A stretch of DNA of 64,000 bases from JAXMAR01 sp046350295 (GTDB taxonomy: Bacteria; Planctomycetota; Planctomycetia; Gemmatales; Gemmataceae): NCBI GenBank assembly GCA_046350295.1, contig JAXMAR010000007.1:124001-188000 (forward strand), written 5' to 3'. Numbering within the stretch: the first letter of the stretch is position 1; each line of letters begins with the position of its first letter. Shown one piece after another: positions 1-9,866 of the stretch. A program made the translations under genes and the position numbers. The notes beneath the pieces were generated by a model. That model was not told the origin of the DNA. It worked only from the letters and a program-made list of their open reading frames with translations, and searched no databases.

Positions 1-374
1 GAGATGATGCGATCGAAGGCGGAGCGGTCGACCACGAGATCGCGAAGTACCGGAAACGCCGCGGCACGCCAGGGCTCGATGGTGATCGTCTCGCCGTCGT
101 GGAACTTCCGCATATGCAGCTGGCACGTGGTCGCGCCGCGCTCCGGCCCGTGCGCCATGCCGTTGATCATCATTGAACAAGCGCCGCAGATGCCCTCGCG
201 GCAATCATGGTCGAAAGCGATTGGCTCCTTGCCCTCGTGAACGAGGCCTTCGTTGACGACGTCGAGCATCTCGAGGAAGGACATGTCCGGGCTGACATCC
301 TTGGCCTGATAGGTTTCCATGCGACCCGGATCGCTCGCGTTCTTCTGGCGCCAGATGTTGAGGGTCAGGTTCAT
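1..374 (-). CDS. sdhB: Succinate dehydrogenase/fumarate reductase iron-sulfur subunit (partial, 3' end outside window)
   Basis: This is the electron-transfer subunit of complex II, passing electrons from the flavoprotein to the membrane cytochrome. Translating the minus strand from the ATG at 374 gives an N-terminus starting MNLTLNIWRQKNA and a plant-type ferredoxin loop with CREGICGAC near residues 58-66 and a further cysteine in ATTCQLH near residue 84. These are the [2Fe-2S] cluster cysteines. The gene continues beyond position 1, so the [4Fe-4S] and [3Fe-4S] half is not seen. It lies 107 bp downstream of sdhA on the same strand, in the order sdhC-sdhA-sdhB. The identification is firm; only the C-terminal half is missing. 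Confidence 0.93.
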   Translation of the reverse strand, partial: MNLTLNIWRQKNASDPGRMETYQAKDVSPDMSFLEMLDVVNEGLVHEGKEPIAFDHDCREGICGACSMMINGMAHGPERGATTCQLHMRKFHDGETITIEPWRAAAFPVLRDLVVDRSAFDRII

Positions 375-481
375 CGCTCGTTGGACTCCGGTTTGGCTCC
401 CGCGTGGCGCCATGCGTCTGTCTTTGGCGCCGCTTCCGCCCGGTTCTGCGAACCGAGGCTAAACGAGTATCATCCACTCAC

Positions 482-2446
482 TTACTTGTAGCTGCGCACC
501 GTAGGGTGTACTTCCTCCCACACGAGCGGCTCCGTGTGGCGCAGGGGCTCGCGGTCGACGCCGACGTGTTCCCAGCAGGCGACGTGGGCGAAGTGCTCGT
601 CGTCGCGTTTGGCTTCGCCGTCGTCGTACTTGTATTCCTCGCGGAAGTGGCCGCCGCAGGACTCCTCCCGGGCGAGCGCGTCCCGGGCCAACAGCTCGCC
701 GAACTCCATGTAATCGGCGACCCGGCCGGCGCGTTCAAGCGCCTGGTTAAGGTCGGTGTCGCTTCCGGGCACGTTGATGTTTTGCCAAAACTCCTCGCGC
801 AGCTCCTTGACGCGGGCGATGGTGTGCTCGAGGCTTTGCCGGGTCCGAGCCATGCCGCAGTGCTCCCACATCACCTTGCCCAGGTCGCGGTGCAGTTCGA
901 GGACCGTTTTCTTCCCCTTGATCGAGAGCAGTTTCTTGGTGAGGGCGTGGATTTCCGCTTCGGCCTTCTTGAACTCGCCCGCATCCGTGCCGATCTTCAC
1001 TTGCTTCGTCGAGCCGAAAAAGTTCGCCAGCGTGTAAGGGAGGATGAAGTAGCCGTCCGCCAGGCCTTGCATCAGAGCGCTGGCGCCGAGGCGGTTGGCG
1101 CCGTGGTCGGAAAAGTTGGCCTCGCCGATGACGAAGAGGCCGGGGATATTGGACATCAGATTGTAGTCGACCCAGAGGCCGCCCATCGTGTAGTGGAGGG
1201 CCGGGTAGATGCGCATCGGCTGCTTGTAGCCGTTCTCCGCGGTGATGCGCTCGTACATGTCGAAGAGATTGCCGTATTTCTCGCGGATCTTCGGCTCGCC
1301 GAGGCGGCGGATGGCGTCGGCGAAATCGAGGTAGACGCCTCGACCACCCGGACCGACGCCGCGGCCGTCGTCGCACGCTTCCTTGGCGGCCCGGCTGGCG
1401 ATGTCGCGCGGGGCGAGGTTGCCGTAACTCGGGTACTTCCGCTCCAGGTAGTAATCGCGCTCGCTCTCCGGGATGTCGTTGGGGTGCCGGGTGTCCCCCT
1501 TCTTCTTCGGCGCCCAGACCCGGCCGTCGTTGCGGAGCGATTCGGACATCAACGTGAGCTTCGACTGATGCTCACCGGCGACGGGGATGCAGGTCGGATG
1601 GATCTGCGTGTAGCAGGGGTTGGCGAACAGGGCGCCGCGCTTGTAGGCGCGGTAGGTGGCGGTGACGTTGCAGCCGGCGGCGTTGGTCGAGAGAAAGTAG
1701 ACATTCGAGTAGCCGCCGGTGGCGAGAACGACGGCGTCGCCGGCGAAGGACTCGATCTTGCCGCTCTCCAGGTTGCGGACGACGATGCCGGCGGCCCGAC
1801 CGTCGGCGACGACGAGGTCGAGCATCTCGGTGCGCGGGTGCATGGTCACCTTGCCGGCGCCGATCTGGCGGGCGAGAGCCTGATAGGCGCCAAGCAGCAA
1901 TTGCTGGCCCGTCTGGCCGCGGCAATAGAAGGTGCGTGAAACCTGGGCGCCGCCGAAGGAGCGGTTGTCGAGCAGGCCGCCGTATTCGCGCGCGAACGGG
2001 ACGCCCTGGGCGACGCACTGATCGATGATGTTGACGCTGACCTCGGCCAGGCGGTGGACGTTCGCTTCCCGCGAACGGAAGTCGCCCCCCTTGATGGTGT
2101 CGTAGAAGAGGCGCCAGACGCTGTCACCGTCGTTCTGGTAGTTCTTGGCGGCGTTGATCCCGCCCTGAGCGGCAATGCTGTGGGCGCGGCGCGGGCTGTC
2201 CTGAAAACAGAAGGCGTGGACGTTGTAGCCGAGCTCGGCGAGAGTCGCCGCGGCCGAGCCGCCGGCCAGACCGGTACCGACGACGAGGACGGTGTACTTG
2301 CGCTTATTGGCGGGGTTAACGAGCTTGCACTCGGACTTGAAGCGCGTCCACTTCTGCGCGAGGGGGCCGGCGGGAACGCGCGACTCGATCTTGATGCGAC
2401 CCTCGCCAGGCGGGAGGCCGTTCGTTTCCATGGGTTTGTCATTCAT
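482..2446 (-). CDS. sdhA: Succinate dehydrogenase flavoprotein subunit
   Basis: Catalytic subunit oxidising succinate to fumarate, with covalently bound FAD. The 654-residue product has the Rossmann dinucleotide motif GTGLAGGSAA at about residues 57-66 and HSIAAQGGIN at about 89-98, whose histidine carries the FAD. The substrate-site stretch QIHPTCIP and a C-terminal HGANRLGASALMQGL segment follow. Its length and its partner SdhC (one large multi-helix cytochrome b) fit the Bacillus/Bdellovibrio-type enzyme with two subunits plus a single membrane anchor, rather than the SdhCD type. It starts 12 bp after sdhC, so the two are almost certainly co-transcribed. No frame disruption is seen. Confidence 0.96.
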   Translation of the reverse strand: MNDKPMETNGLPPGEGRIKIESRVPAGPLAQKWTRFKSECKLVNPANKRKYTVLVVGTGLAGGSAAATLAELGYNVHAFCFQDSPRRAHSIAAQGGINAAKNYQNDGDSVWRLFYDTIKGGDFRSREANVHRLAEVSVNIIDQCVAQGVPFAREYGGLLDNRSFGGAQVSRTFYCRGQTGQQLLLGAYQALARQIGAGKVTMHPRTEMLDLVVADGRAAGIVVRNLESGKIESFAGDAVVLATGGYSNVYFLSTNAAGCNVTATYRAYKRGALFANPCYTQIHPTCIPVAGEHQSKLTLMSESLRNDGRVWAPKKKGDTRHPNDIPESERDYYLERKYPSYGNLAPRDIASRAAKEACDDGRGVGPGGRGVYLDFADAIRRLGEPKIREKYGNLFDMYERITAENGYKQPMRIYPALHYTMGGLWVDYNLMSNIPGLFVIGEANFSDHGANRLGASALMQGLADGYFILPYTLANFFGSTKQVKIGTDAGEFKKAEAEIHALTKKLLSIKGKKTVLELHRDLGKVMWEHCGMARTRQSLEHTIARVKELREEFWQNINVPGSDTDLNQALERAGRVADYMEFGELLARDALAREESCGGHFREEYKYDDGEAKRDDEHFAHVACWEHVGVDREPLRHTEPLVWEEVHPTVRSYK

Positions 2447-2458
2447 GCGCGGAGAGCC

Positions 2459-3316
2459 TTAAAACGCCGCGTAAAGGTTCGGGGTGTGCGGCGTCCAACC
2501 GGCCCACACACCGACGACGATGGCAATGTTGCCGAGGGTCACGATCAAGGCGACGGCCCAGCCAAAGGCCCGGATCGTCGTCTGCCAGCGCGGGCCGTTA
2601 ATGCCGAGCGACTGGAACGTGCTCTGCACGCCGTGGCTCAGGTGCATCAATAGAACCAGCTGGGCCAGGATGTAGAGAACCGCGACCACCGGCTGCTCAA
2701 AGCCGAAGATCACCATGTTGTACACGTCATGCCGGCCCCGGTCGTCGCGCAGATCGAGGTAGCTCACTGACTTGACGGCGGCCGTCTGCGTCGAGCCAAC
2801 GGCGCGGGCGGCGGCCGGCCCCGACTTCACGGGCAGGAAAGCGGCTTCCGCCTTGCCGGTGAAGCCGAACGTGTAATGGGCGAGGTGATAGAGCAGAAAA
2901 GCGAAGATGACCAGTCCGGTGAGGAGCATCGTGCGCGAGGCGAGGCTCGCCTGGACGGTGTCCTTGTAGACGTAAGCGACCGGCCGCGCCGCTTTCGATT
3001 TGAGCGAGAGACGCACGGCCCAGATGACATGGAAGAGAAACACAATGAGGAGGCCGATGCGGGCGACCCAGAGAAGCGGCCCCAGGTCCTTGAGCCACTG
3101 GGCATAGCGGTTGACCGCCTCCTGCCCGGCGAAGAGTTGGATGTTGCCCAGCATGTGGATGATGACAAAGCCAGTCAGGCCCCAACCGCTCAGGGCGAGA
3201 ATAAACTTGCTCCCGACCGTCGAGACGAGCACTTTTCTGAACCAGGGGAAGAGGCCGGGATCGCCGGGGAGTGTGTTGGTCGGATAATCACGTTTGGTGG
3301 GAGCCAGGCTGGACAT
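2459..3316 (-). CDS. sdhC: Succinate dehydrogenase cytochrome b subunit
   Basis: Membrane anchor of complex II, carrying heme b and the quinone site. About five hydrophobic helices are visible, with histidines in GFVIHMLGN, LFHVIWAV, LYHLAHYTFG and LMHLSHG that could ligate two hemes. An alternative ATG at 3379 gives 306 residues. I prefer the ATG at 3316 (285 residues) because the extra codons run over a GGGACAGTCCC palindrome (3362-3373) that recurs in non-coding DNA at 41.6 kb. Neither start has a strong Shine-Dalgarno sequence. It is the first gene of the sdh operon. A hydrophilic insert between helices, around KSGPAAARAVGS, is longer than in Bacillus-type proteins as I know them. Confidence 0.9.
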   Translation of the reverse strand: MSSLAPTKRDYPTNTLPGDPGLFPWFRKVLVSTVGSKFILALSGWGLTGFVIIHMLGNIQLFAGQEAVNRYAQWLKDLGPLLWVARIGLLIVFLFHVIWAVRLSLKSKAARPVAYVYKDTVQASLASRTMLLTGLVIFAFLLYHLAHYTFGFTGKAEAAFLPVKSGPAAARAVGSTQTAAVKSVSYLDLRDDRGRHDVYNMVIFGFEQPVVAVLYILAQLVLLMHLSHGVQSTFQSLGINGPRWQTTIRAFGWAVALIVTLGNIAIVVGVWAGWTPHTPNLYAAF

Positions 3317-3361
3317 GATGCTTTTCGAAGGCGGCGCGGCGGGGGTTCGGGCGTCGAAATA

Positions 3362-3373
3362 GGGGACAGTCCC
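3362..3373. repeat. GGGACAGTCCC palindromic motif upstream of sdhC
   Basis: The 12-mer GGGGACAGTCCC sits just upstream of the chosen sdhC start. The same near-palindrome occurs twice at 41.6-41.7 kb in a region without a gene. It may be part of a dispersed REP-like repeat family or a regulatory site; the sequence does not decide between these. Confidence 0.4.
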
Positions 3374-3489
3374 GCTCATTTCGAAGCCCTGTTGCGCTCA
3401 TTCTATTGGAGGCAAGACAATCGCAAAGCGGGCGTCAGTCGTGTCCGGCCAGGAAACGAGCCGTAGGATGACAGTAAAGGAGGCGCGCC

Positions 3490-3732
3490 ATGCGACCCAA
3501 CGACGACGACCTGGTGACCGTGTACACCACCAACTCCCCGATAGACGCGGAGATGGTGAAAAACCTGCTCCGCACGGAAGGGATTCACGCCGAGGCCGCC
3601 AACGAGATGCAGGCGGGACTCGCCGGGGTTCTGCAAATCCCGGTGCTGGTGCGACCGGACGATGTGGACCGGGCCCGGAAACTGCTCGCCTCCCACTCGC
3701 ACCTGCAGCAACCGCACGAGCGCGAGGATTGA
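3490..3732 (+). CDS. DUF2007 family small protein
   Basis: Eighty-residue protein matching the DUF2007 (putative signal-transducing) fold. It opens LVTVYTTNSPIDAEMVKNLL, followed by EGIHAEAAN and the typical ending IPVLVRPDDVDRARKLL. Members resemble a small ACT/PII-like ferredoxin fold and have no established biochemical role. A Shine-Dalgarno-like AAAGGAGG lies just upstream of the ATG. It is divergent from sdhC and convergent with truD, so it is probably a single-gene transcript. Confidence 0.85.
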   Translation: MRPNDDDLVTVYTTNSPIDAEMVKNLLRTEGIHAEAANEMQAGLAGVLQIPVLVRPDDVDRARKLLASHSHLQQPHERED

Positions 3733-3744
3733 TGGCCCCGGCAT

Positions 3745-4908
3745 TCACGCCTTGGTTATTCTCTTGACGATCAAGGTTGCGTAGCTGCCCGCCGGTAACT
3801 CGAAACTCAACGCGATCTTGTAAGCGCCCGGGTGCAGGTCGTCGCTGTCGCTGCTCCACGTGAGATGCTCGGGCCGGCAGTGGGCCCTGCGCTCGCCGCG
3901 CGAGAAAAACATCTCCCGTATTCCCTTCAGACGAAAGTCCGTCAACGTCACGCCTTCCTGCTCGAGGACGCGCTCGAAGAAGGGGCGAACAGGATCGTCT
4001 GCGGCGAAGTGCGTCTTGGCGGACGCCAGCGCAATGGTCTTCTCTTGCAGGACCGATAATTCTTCCGTTTCGAGCCTGCGAAACATCGGCGCCGGACCCA
4101 GGAGCAGCTGCACGTCGAAACGCTGGACGGCGGGCAGGAAGCTCTCGAGCCAGGCGGCCAGAACGCGATTCCACAGGTGACTTTGATAGGCGGATAGATA
4201 AAGGCCGCGCAACTCGGGTCGTAGCCGTTCCAGCGCGCCGCGAAAGTCGTTCGGATGATGGACGAGGTACTCGACAAGGCTGCGGGCATGGCCGCGCGAC
4301 AAGCGCTCCTTGCAGGCGGCCCAGTCGCCCCAGTAGGAGCGCAGCGTCTGTTTTTCCACCTTTTGCGGGCGGCGATCGTGCGGATAGTGCGCGGTCAGTG
4401 CGAGCCGGAGAGCCTCCTCGAAGTGCCCGAGCATGATTGCCCGCGCCAGGAACGGGCCGCCGCCGGCGACGGAGCCGAAGCGCTGATCATCGAAGTAATT
4501 GGGCACGCCGTAGTCCCGGACGGCGGGAAGTTCCGCCACGGCATGCTCCACCTGGGCCGGGGACAGGCGCCGCAGGATGAGGCGAAAGCGGTTGGCGCGA
4601 ATGTTACGGGAACTAAATGGCTCATGGGTCTGTCCGAGATAGGTGACGCGCACGTCCCCTTGAGTGAGTTTGCGCTGCGGGCCCCGGAAGATGGTGAAGT
4701 ACTGCAGCGTATGGGCATGCCGATCTTTGAGGCCGCCATAAGACAGGCGGCCTAAGTCAATGCGCCAGCGACGGCGCACGGCGGCGAGGGCGTCCGGCGT
4801 GGTCCAACCCTTTTTCTCGAGGAGATACAAAGCGAACGGACCGTCGCCCGGCTGGACTTCGGTTACCTCTTCAACACAGAAGTCCTCCGGGGTTCGTTTG
4901 ATGATCAT
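3745..4908 (-). CDS. truD: tRNA pseudouridine(13) synthase TruD
   Basis: Converts U13 of tRNA(Glu) to pseudouridine in the cytoplasm. The 387-residue product has the TruD catalytic motif GGLKDRHA near residues 58-65, with the nucleophilic aspartate at about 62, and the family signature VPNYFDDQRFGS near 135-146. The C-terminal half holds the TRUD insertion domain, with YQSHLWNRVLA, followed by the return to the core fold. Length is close to that of E. coli TruD (about 350) with a small extension. It is convergent with the DUF2007 gene, and the ends are 12 bp apart. Confidence 0.93.
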   Translation of the reverse strand: MIIKRTPEDFCVEEVTEVQPGDGPFALYLLEKKGWTTPDALAAVRRRWRIDLGRLSYGGLKDRHAHTLQYFTIFRGPQRKLTQGDVRVTYLGQTHEPFSSRNIRANRFRLILRRLSPAQVEHAVAELPAVRDYGVPNYFDDQRFGSVAGGGPFLARAIMLGHFEEALRLALTAHYPHDRRPQKVEKQTLRSYWGDWAACKERLSRGHARSLVEYLVHHPNDFRGALERLRPELRGLYLSAYQSHLWNRVLAAWLESFLPAVQRFDVQLLLGPAPMFRRLETEELSVLQEKTIALASAKTHFAADDPVRPFFERVLEQEGVTLTDFRLKGIREMFFSRGERRAHCRPEHLTWSSDSDDLHPGAYKIALSFELPAGSYATLIVKRITKA

Positions 4909-5171
4909 TTCATGTGTGGACGAAAATTTATTGCCCTAGCATAAATGTTGAGGCGAAAAAGGAAAAAACCCCGCGCGGCGCTGTTCTTGATGATACCAAA
5001 AGTGGTTAAACTTTTTCCTTTAGACGGGCTTTCCAAAGAGACGGTTTGCTGCCAGACGAAAACAGTTGTCGATCTAGATGAATGCGCAGATATTGGTTCG
5101 TGAAGCCGATCGTGCAGACGGATAGGAAAGCTGAGCGCCGGTTGACATGACGGCGACGAGGAGGTTTCAGC

Positions 5172-5843
<672 letters not shown>

Positions 5844-5892
5844 TCTCAGCATGCGGCGCTCCCCCAGCCCGCACGTGCACGGCTACCGCGCC

Positions 5893-7683
5893 TCATGTCT
5901 TCTTGCGCTGCTCCGCCGGCCCCTCCGCCTGCGTCAGGTTCCGCGCCGTGTTCACCAGGCCGACATGGGAGAACGCTTGCGGGAAGTTGCCGAGCATGCG
6001 TTTGAGCTTCGGCTCGTATTCCTCGGAGAGCAGCCCGACGTCGTTGCGGATCGCCAGCAGGCGCTCGAAAAGTCGCTGCGCGTCTTCATGCCGGCCCAGC
6101 TGCGCGTAGCAGTCGGCCAGCCAGAAGGTGCAGAGCAGGAAGACTCCCTCGCCTTCCGGCAGGCCGTCGACGTGCCGGCCGCTGGTGTAGCGCTGCACGA
6201 AGCCGTCGCGCAGGAGCGATTTCTCGACGGCGGCGACCGTGCCGCGGATGCGCGCGTCGTGGGGCGGCAGGAAGCCGACGAGGGGAAGCATGAGCAGGCT
6301 CGCGTCGACTTCCTCGTTGTCATAAGCCTGGACGAAGGAGTTCAGACCTGGGTTGAAGCCCTTGGCGCAGACCTCGTCATGGATTCGCTGCCGCAGCGTC
6401 TGCCAGCGCTCGACGGGCCCGTCGAGATGATAGCGCTGGGCGTCGCGCACGGCCCGGTCGAGGGCAAGCCAGGCCATGACCTTCGACTGGGTGAAGTGGC
6501 GCCTGGGGCCGCGCACTTCCCAGATGCCCTCGTCGGGCGTGTTCCAGACTTCCTCCAGATGACCCAGGAGCGTCGACTGGACGCGCCAGGCGTCCGAGTC
6601 GTTTTGCAGACCGTGATGGCGGGCGACGTGGAAAACGTCCATGACCTCGCCGAAGACGTCGAGCTGGAACTGGGTCCAGGCGCCGTTGCCGATGCGGACC
6701 GGCTTGCTCTCCTCGTAGCCGGCGAGCCAGTCCAGCTCGATCTCATTGAGCCGCCGCTCGCCCCCCAGGCCGTACATGATGTTGATCTGGCTCGGGCTGC
6801 CGGCGACGGCGCGCAGCAGCCACTCACGCCACGCCTTTGCCTCTTCGGTATAGCCGTTCATCAAGAGAGCGTAGAGCGTGAAGGTGGCGTCGCGGACCCA
6901 GCAGAAGCGGTAATCCCAGTTGCGCACGCTTCCCAGCTGCTCGGGCAGCGAGGTGGTGGCGGCGGCGACCAGGCCTCCGGTCGGCGCGTAGGTCAGCGCC
7001 TTGAGCGTGATGAGCGCACGCAGGACGGCGTCGCGCCACGGCCCCTCGTAGCAGCAGCGCCGCGACCAGTCGCGCCAGAAGGCTTCAGTCTCGGCGATCG
7101 CCTCGGAGGCGCAGCGGCGCGTGAAGTCCGGCCGGTGCGACGGGGTCCAGGTCAGGCAGAAGGAGACGCTTTGCCCCGCGGCCACGTCGAACTCGGCGAC
7201 GCTGTGAAAGTTCTCGCCGTGAAACGGAACGTCCGAGCACAGGTGCAAAAGGTCCGGCCCGCCGATGGCGATCAGACCGTCCTCGGTCCGTCGCACCCAG
7301 GGGACGACGGAGCCATAGTCGAAGCGGATCGTCAGTTCGGCCCGCATCGGAACCCGGCCACGGCGACCCACGACCTGCCGGACCAGGTCCGGCTGCTCCG
7401 TGCGGATCGGCATGAGGTCGATGAGGGTGACGGCGCCTTCGTCGGTCTCGAAGTCGGTTTCGAGAATCAGCGTGTCAGCGCGATAATGCCGTGTCGTTTT
7501 GCGGACTGCGTTCCTGGGAGCGATGAGCCAGCGGCCGTTGTCCGGCGTTCCCAGAAGGGCGGCGAAGCAGGCGCCGGAATCGAAGCGCGGGAAGCAGAGC
7601 CAGTCGATGGAGCCGTCAGCGCCGACCAGCGCCACGGTCTGGCAGTCGCCGATGAGGGCGTAGTCTTCGATACGGAGCGGCAT
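5893..7683 (-). CDS. Glycoside hydrolase family 15 protein (glucoamylase/trehalase-like)
   Basis: A 596-residue cytoplasmic GH15 enzyme, inverting hydrolase of alpha-glucosidic bonds. The start IEDYALIGDCQTVALVGADG and SIDWLCFPRFDSGACFAALLG are typical of the trehalase-like N-terminal domain. The (alpha/alpha)6 barrel follows, with NWDYRFCWVRDATF and the catalytic-acid region IWEVRG. A second conserved segment, NFPQAFSHVGL, lies near the C-terminus. There is no signal peptide. Members act on trehalose, maltose or isomaltose, and the sequence alone does not decide the substrate. It is convergent with the response-regulator gene; the two stop codons are about 50 bp apart. Confidence 0.9.
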   Translation of the reverse strand: MPLRIEDYALIGDCQTVALVGADGSIDWLCFPRFDSGACFAALLGTPDNGRWLIAPRNAVRKTTRHYRADTLILETDFETDEGAVTLIDLMPIRTEQPDLVRQVVGRRGRVPMRAELTIRFDYGSVVPWVRRTEDGLIAIGGPDLLHLCSDVPFHGENFHSVAEFDVAAGQSVSFCLTWTPSHRPDFTRRCASEAIAETEAFWRDWSRRCCYEGPWRDAVLRALITLKALTYAPTGGLVAAATTSLPEQLGSVRNWDYRFCWVRDATFTLYALLMNGYTEEAKAWREWLLRAVAGSPSQINIMYGLGGERRLNEIELDWLAGYEESKPVRIGNGAWTQFQLDVFGEVMDVFHVARHHGLQNDSDAWRVQSTLLGHLEEVWNTPDEGIWEVRGPRRHFTQSKVMAWLALDRAVRDAQRYHLDGPVERWQTLRQRIHDEVCAKGFNPGLNSFVQAYDNEEVDASLLMLPLVGFLPPHDARIRGTVAAVEKSLLRDGFVQRYTSGRHVDGLPEGEGVFLLCTFWLADCYAQLGRHEDAQRLFERLLAIRNDVGLLSEEYEPKLKRMLGNFPQAFSHVGLVNTARNLTQAEGPAEQRKKT

Positions 7684-7743
7684 CGCGTTCCCGGGCTCGA
7701 GAACGGGCGAGAGAAGGAGAAGCGGTTGGGTCCCCCATCTGAA

Positions 7744-9834
7744 TCATACGCTTGTGGCTTTCTTCACTTCCACGAGGTTATCGAAGAAAGTCGCCCCGCC
7801 GCCGAAGTCGGTCAGTTTGGTGCTGGTGGTGGCGTTGCAGTTGACCTTGTCACGTGTGTAGCGGTTCCACCAGATGCTCGGGGACATGAGCGTTCCCTGC
7901 TTGACCGTGGGGCCGACCTGGGCCCGCGCCTCGAACCGGCCGCGCGCGTTGAAGATCACGACGCGCTCACCATCGCCGATGCCGCGCGCCTCGGCGTCGA
8001 TGGGATGCATGTCCACGGTGGGCTCGCCTGCCGCGCGACGCAGGGAATCGATGTTGACGAACGTGGAGTTCAGGAACTCCGGGACCGGCGGCGAAATGAG
8101 CTGGAGCGGATAGTCCTTGGCCAGGTCGGGGCGTGTCTGCGGATCCTCGTGGGGCGGGATGTAATAGGGCAAGGGGTCGAGGCCCTTTTGCGCCAGTCCC
8201 GGGCTGTAAAGCTCGCACTTGCCGGAGGGCGTCGGGAAGTTCCCCTCGGCGAATGGCGCGTACAGCGGCGGCACATCGATGCGGATCGGAGCGCCGCCGC
8301 GCAGGCGCTCGAGGCTGATGTTGACGAAGACGTCGCCACGCGGGAAGTGGGCGCCGTTCTTCGTCAACGCCTCGGCGGCCAGTTCCGGATCGCTCGTCTC
8401 GAACAGCTCCCTTTCGAAGCCCATGCCGCGGGCCAGTAGGCGGAAAACGTCGGTGTTGCTCTTTGCCTCGTGCAAAGGGGCGATGGCCGGCTCGTTGAGC
8501 TGCACGAAGAGATGGCCGTAGGAGCTGTGGATGTCGAAGGTCTCGAGCTGCGTGGTGGCGGGGAGGATGATGTCGGCGTAATCGGCCGTGTCGGTCTGGA
8601 ACTGCTCGTGGACGACGGTGAAGAGGTCCTCGCGCCGCAATCCTCGGAGCACGCGGGCCTGGTCCGGGGCGACGGCGGCCGGGTTGGAGTTGTAAACATA
8701 CATCGCCTGGACGGGGGGGCCGGCCAGGTCGCCGAGGAGAGCGTCAGCAAGCTGGCTCATGTTCACGGTGCGTGTGCCGGGCGGGATGAGGTCGGGGCGC
8801 TCCAGGGCGGCGGCGTTGAAGGGATACATCTTGCTGGTCGAGAGCATCGCGCCGCCGCCGACGTGCCGCCAGGCGCCGATGACGGCGGGCAGGCAACAGA
8901 TGGTGCGGACGGCCATACCGCCGCCGCCGTGGCGCTGCATGCCGTAATTGAGCCGGATGAAGGCGGGCTTGACCGTGCCGTATTCGCGCGCCAGCTTTTC
9001 GATGTCCTCGACCGGAATACCCGTGATGTGGGACACGCGTTTCGGGTCGTAATCGTGCAAGACGCGACGGCGCAGCAGGTCGGCGCCGAGGCAGTATTCC
9101 TCGAGGTAAGTCGCGTCTTCCAGACCGTCGCGGAAGAGGACGTGCATCAGGCCGAGGGCGAGGGCGGCGTCGGTTCCGGGGCGGATGGGGATCCACCAGT
9201 CGCTCTTGGCGGCGGTCTTGGAGCGGTAGGGGTCGATGGTGACGATGCGGGCGCCCTGCTTGCGGGCCCGGTGCATGATGGCCCACAGGTGCATGTTGGT
9301 GACCGAGGTGTTCGAGCCCCAGTTGACGATGTAGCGCGAGCGAACGACGGCGTCCGGATCGATGACGGCGCGGGTGCCGAGCGTGATGTCGCAGCCGGCG
9401 GCGCCGGCGGTGGCGCAGATGGTGCGGTCCAGCAGCGATGCGCCCAGGCGATGGAAGAAGCGGCGATCGAGGCTGGCGTTCTGCAGCTTGCCCATGGTGC
9501 CGGCGTAGCTGTAGGGCAGGATGGCCTGGGGGCCGTGCGGCGAGGCGGCGATGGTGCGGAAGCGGTCGCAGATGCGCGTGATGGCTTCGTCCCAGGAGAT
9601 GCGGCGAAACTGGCCCGCGCCCTTGGGGCCGACGCGCTCGAGCGGGTATTTCAGGCGCCCGGGGTGGTAGACCCGCTCGAGGTAGCGCGTCACCTTCTGG
9701 CACAGGAAGCCGCGCGTGAAGGGATGGTCCGGATCGCCGCGAAGGGAGACGGCCTGGCCGTTCTCGACGGTGACGAGCATGGAGCAGGTGTCGGGGCAAT
9801 CGTGCGGACAGACGACGCGAACGGTCTTGGACAT
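7744..9834 (-). CDS. Molybdopterin-dependent oxidoreductase (formate dehydrogenase/DMSO reductase family)
   Basis: A 696-residue Mo/W-bisMGD enzyme. The N-terminal [4Fe-4S] ligands are C9, C13, C17 and C45 in CPHDCPDTC and GFLCQK. LDRTICATAGAAG, WGSNTSVTN and DPYRSKTA are cofactor-binding stretches of the DMSO reductase superfamily, and the C-terminal MopB domain contains GERVVIFNARG. It has no Tat signal, so it should be cytoplasmic. The start at 9834 is preferred over an upstream in-frame ATG at 9861 because AGAGGAAG precedes it at good spacing. It begins 32 bp after the beta-carbonic anhydrase gene. The substrate is not predictable. Confidence 0.9.
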   Translation of the reverse strand: MSKTVRVVCPHDCPDTCSMLVTVENGQAVSLRGDPDHPFTRGFLCQKVTRYLERVYHPGRLKYPLERVGPKGAGQFRRISWDEAITRICDRFRTIAASPHGPQAILPYSYAGTMGKLQNASLDRRFFHRLGASLLDRTICATAGAAGCDITLGTRAVIDPDAVVRSRYIVNWGSNTSVTNMHLWAIMHRARKQGARIVTIDPYRSKTAAKSDWWIPIRPGTDAALALGLMHVLFRDGLEDATYLEEYCLGADLLRRRVLHDYDPKRVSHITGIPVEDIEKLAREYGTVKPAFIRLNYGMQRHGGGGMAVRTICCLPAVIGAWRHVGGGAMLSTSKMYPFNAAALERPDLIPPGTRTVNMSQLADALLGDLAGPPVQAMYVYNSNPAAVAPDQARVLRGLRREDLFTVVHEQFQTDTADYADIILPATTQLETFDIHSSYGHLFVQLNEPAIAPLHEAKSNTDVFRLLARGMGFERELFETSDPELAAEALTKNGAHFPRGDVFVNISLERLRGGAPIRIDVPPLYAPFAEGNFPTPSGKCELYSPGLAQKGLDPLPYYIPPHEDPQTRPDLAKDYPLQLISPPVPEFLNSTFVNIDSLRRAAGEPTVDMHPIDAEARGIGDGERVVIFNARGRFEARAQVGPTVKQGTLMSPSIWWNRYTRDKVNCNATTSTKLTDFGGGATFFDNLVEVKKATSV

Positions 9835-9866
9835 GCCAGGCTTCCTCTCAACTGGAAGCATTATAC

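Noticed and set aside
404..1939. Long open frame on the plus strand opposite sdhA
   Set aside because: Antisense of a strong sdhA match in a GC-rich sequence; its translation is low in complexity and shows no family motif.
3316..3379. Longer sdhC start at 3379
   Set aside because: The extra residues span a palindromic repeat that is non-coding elsewhere; neither start has a clear ribosome binding site, so this remains a preference.
5851..8439. Very long plus-strand frame (862 codons) opposite GH15 and the oxidoreductase
   Set aside because: It covers two genes on the other strand with clear motifs; the translated residues are Arg/Val/Ala-rich without domains. GC-rich antisense frames are often open.
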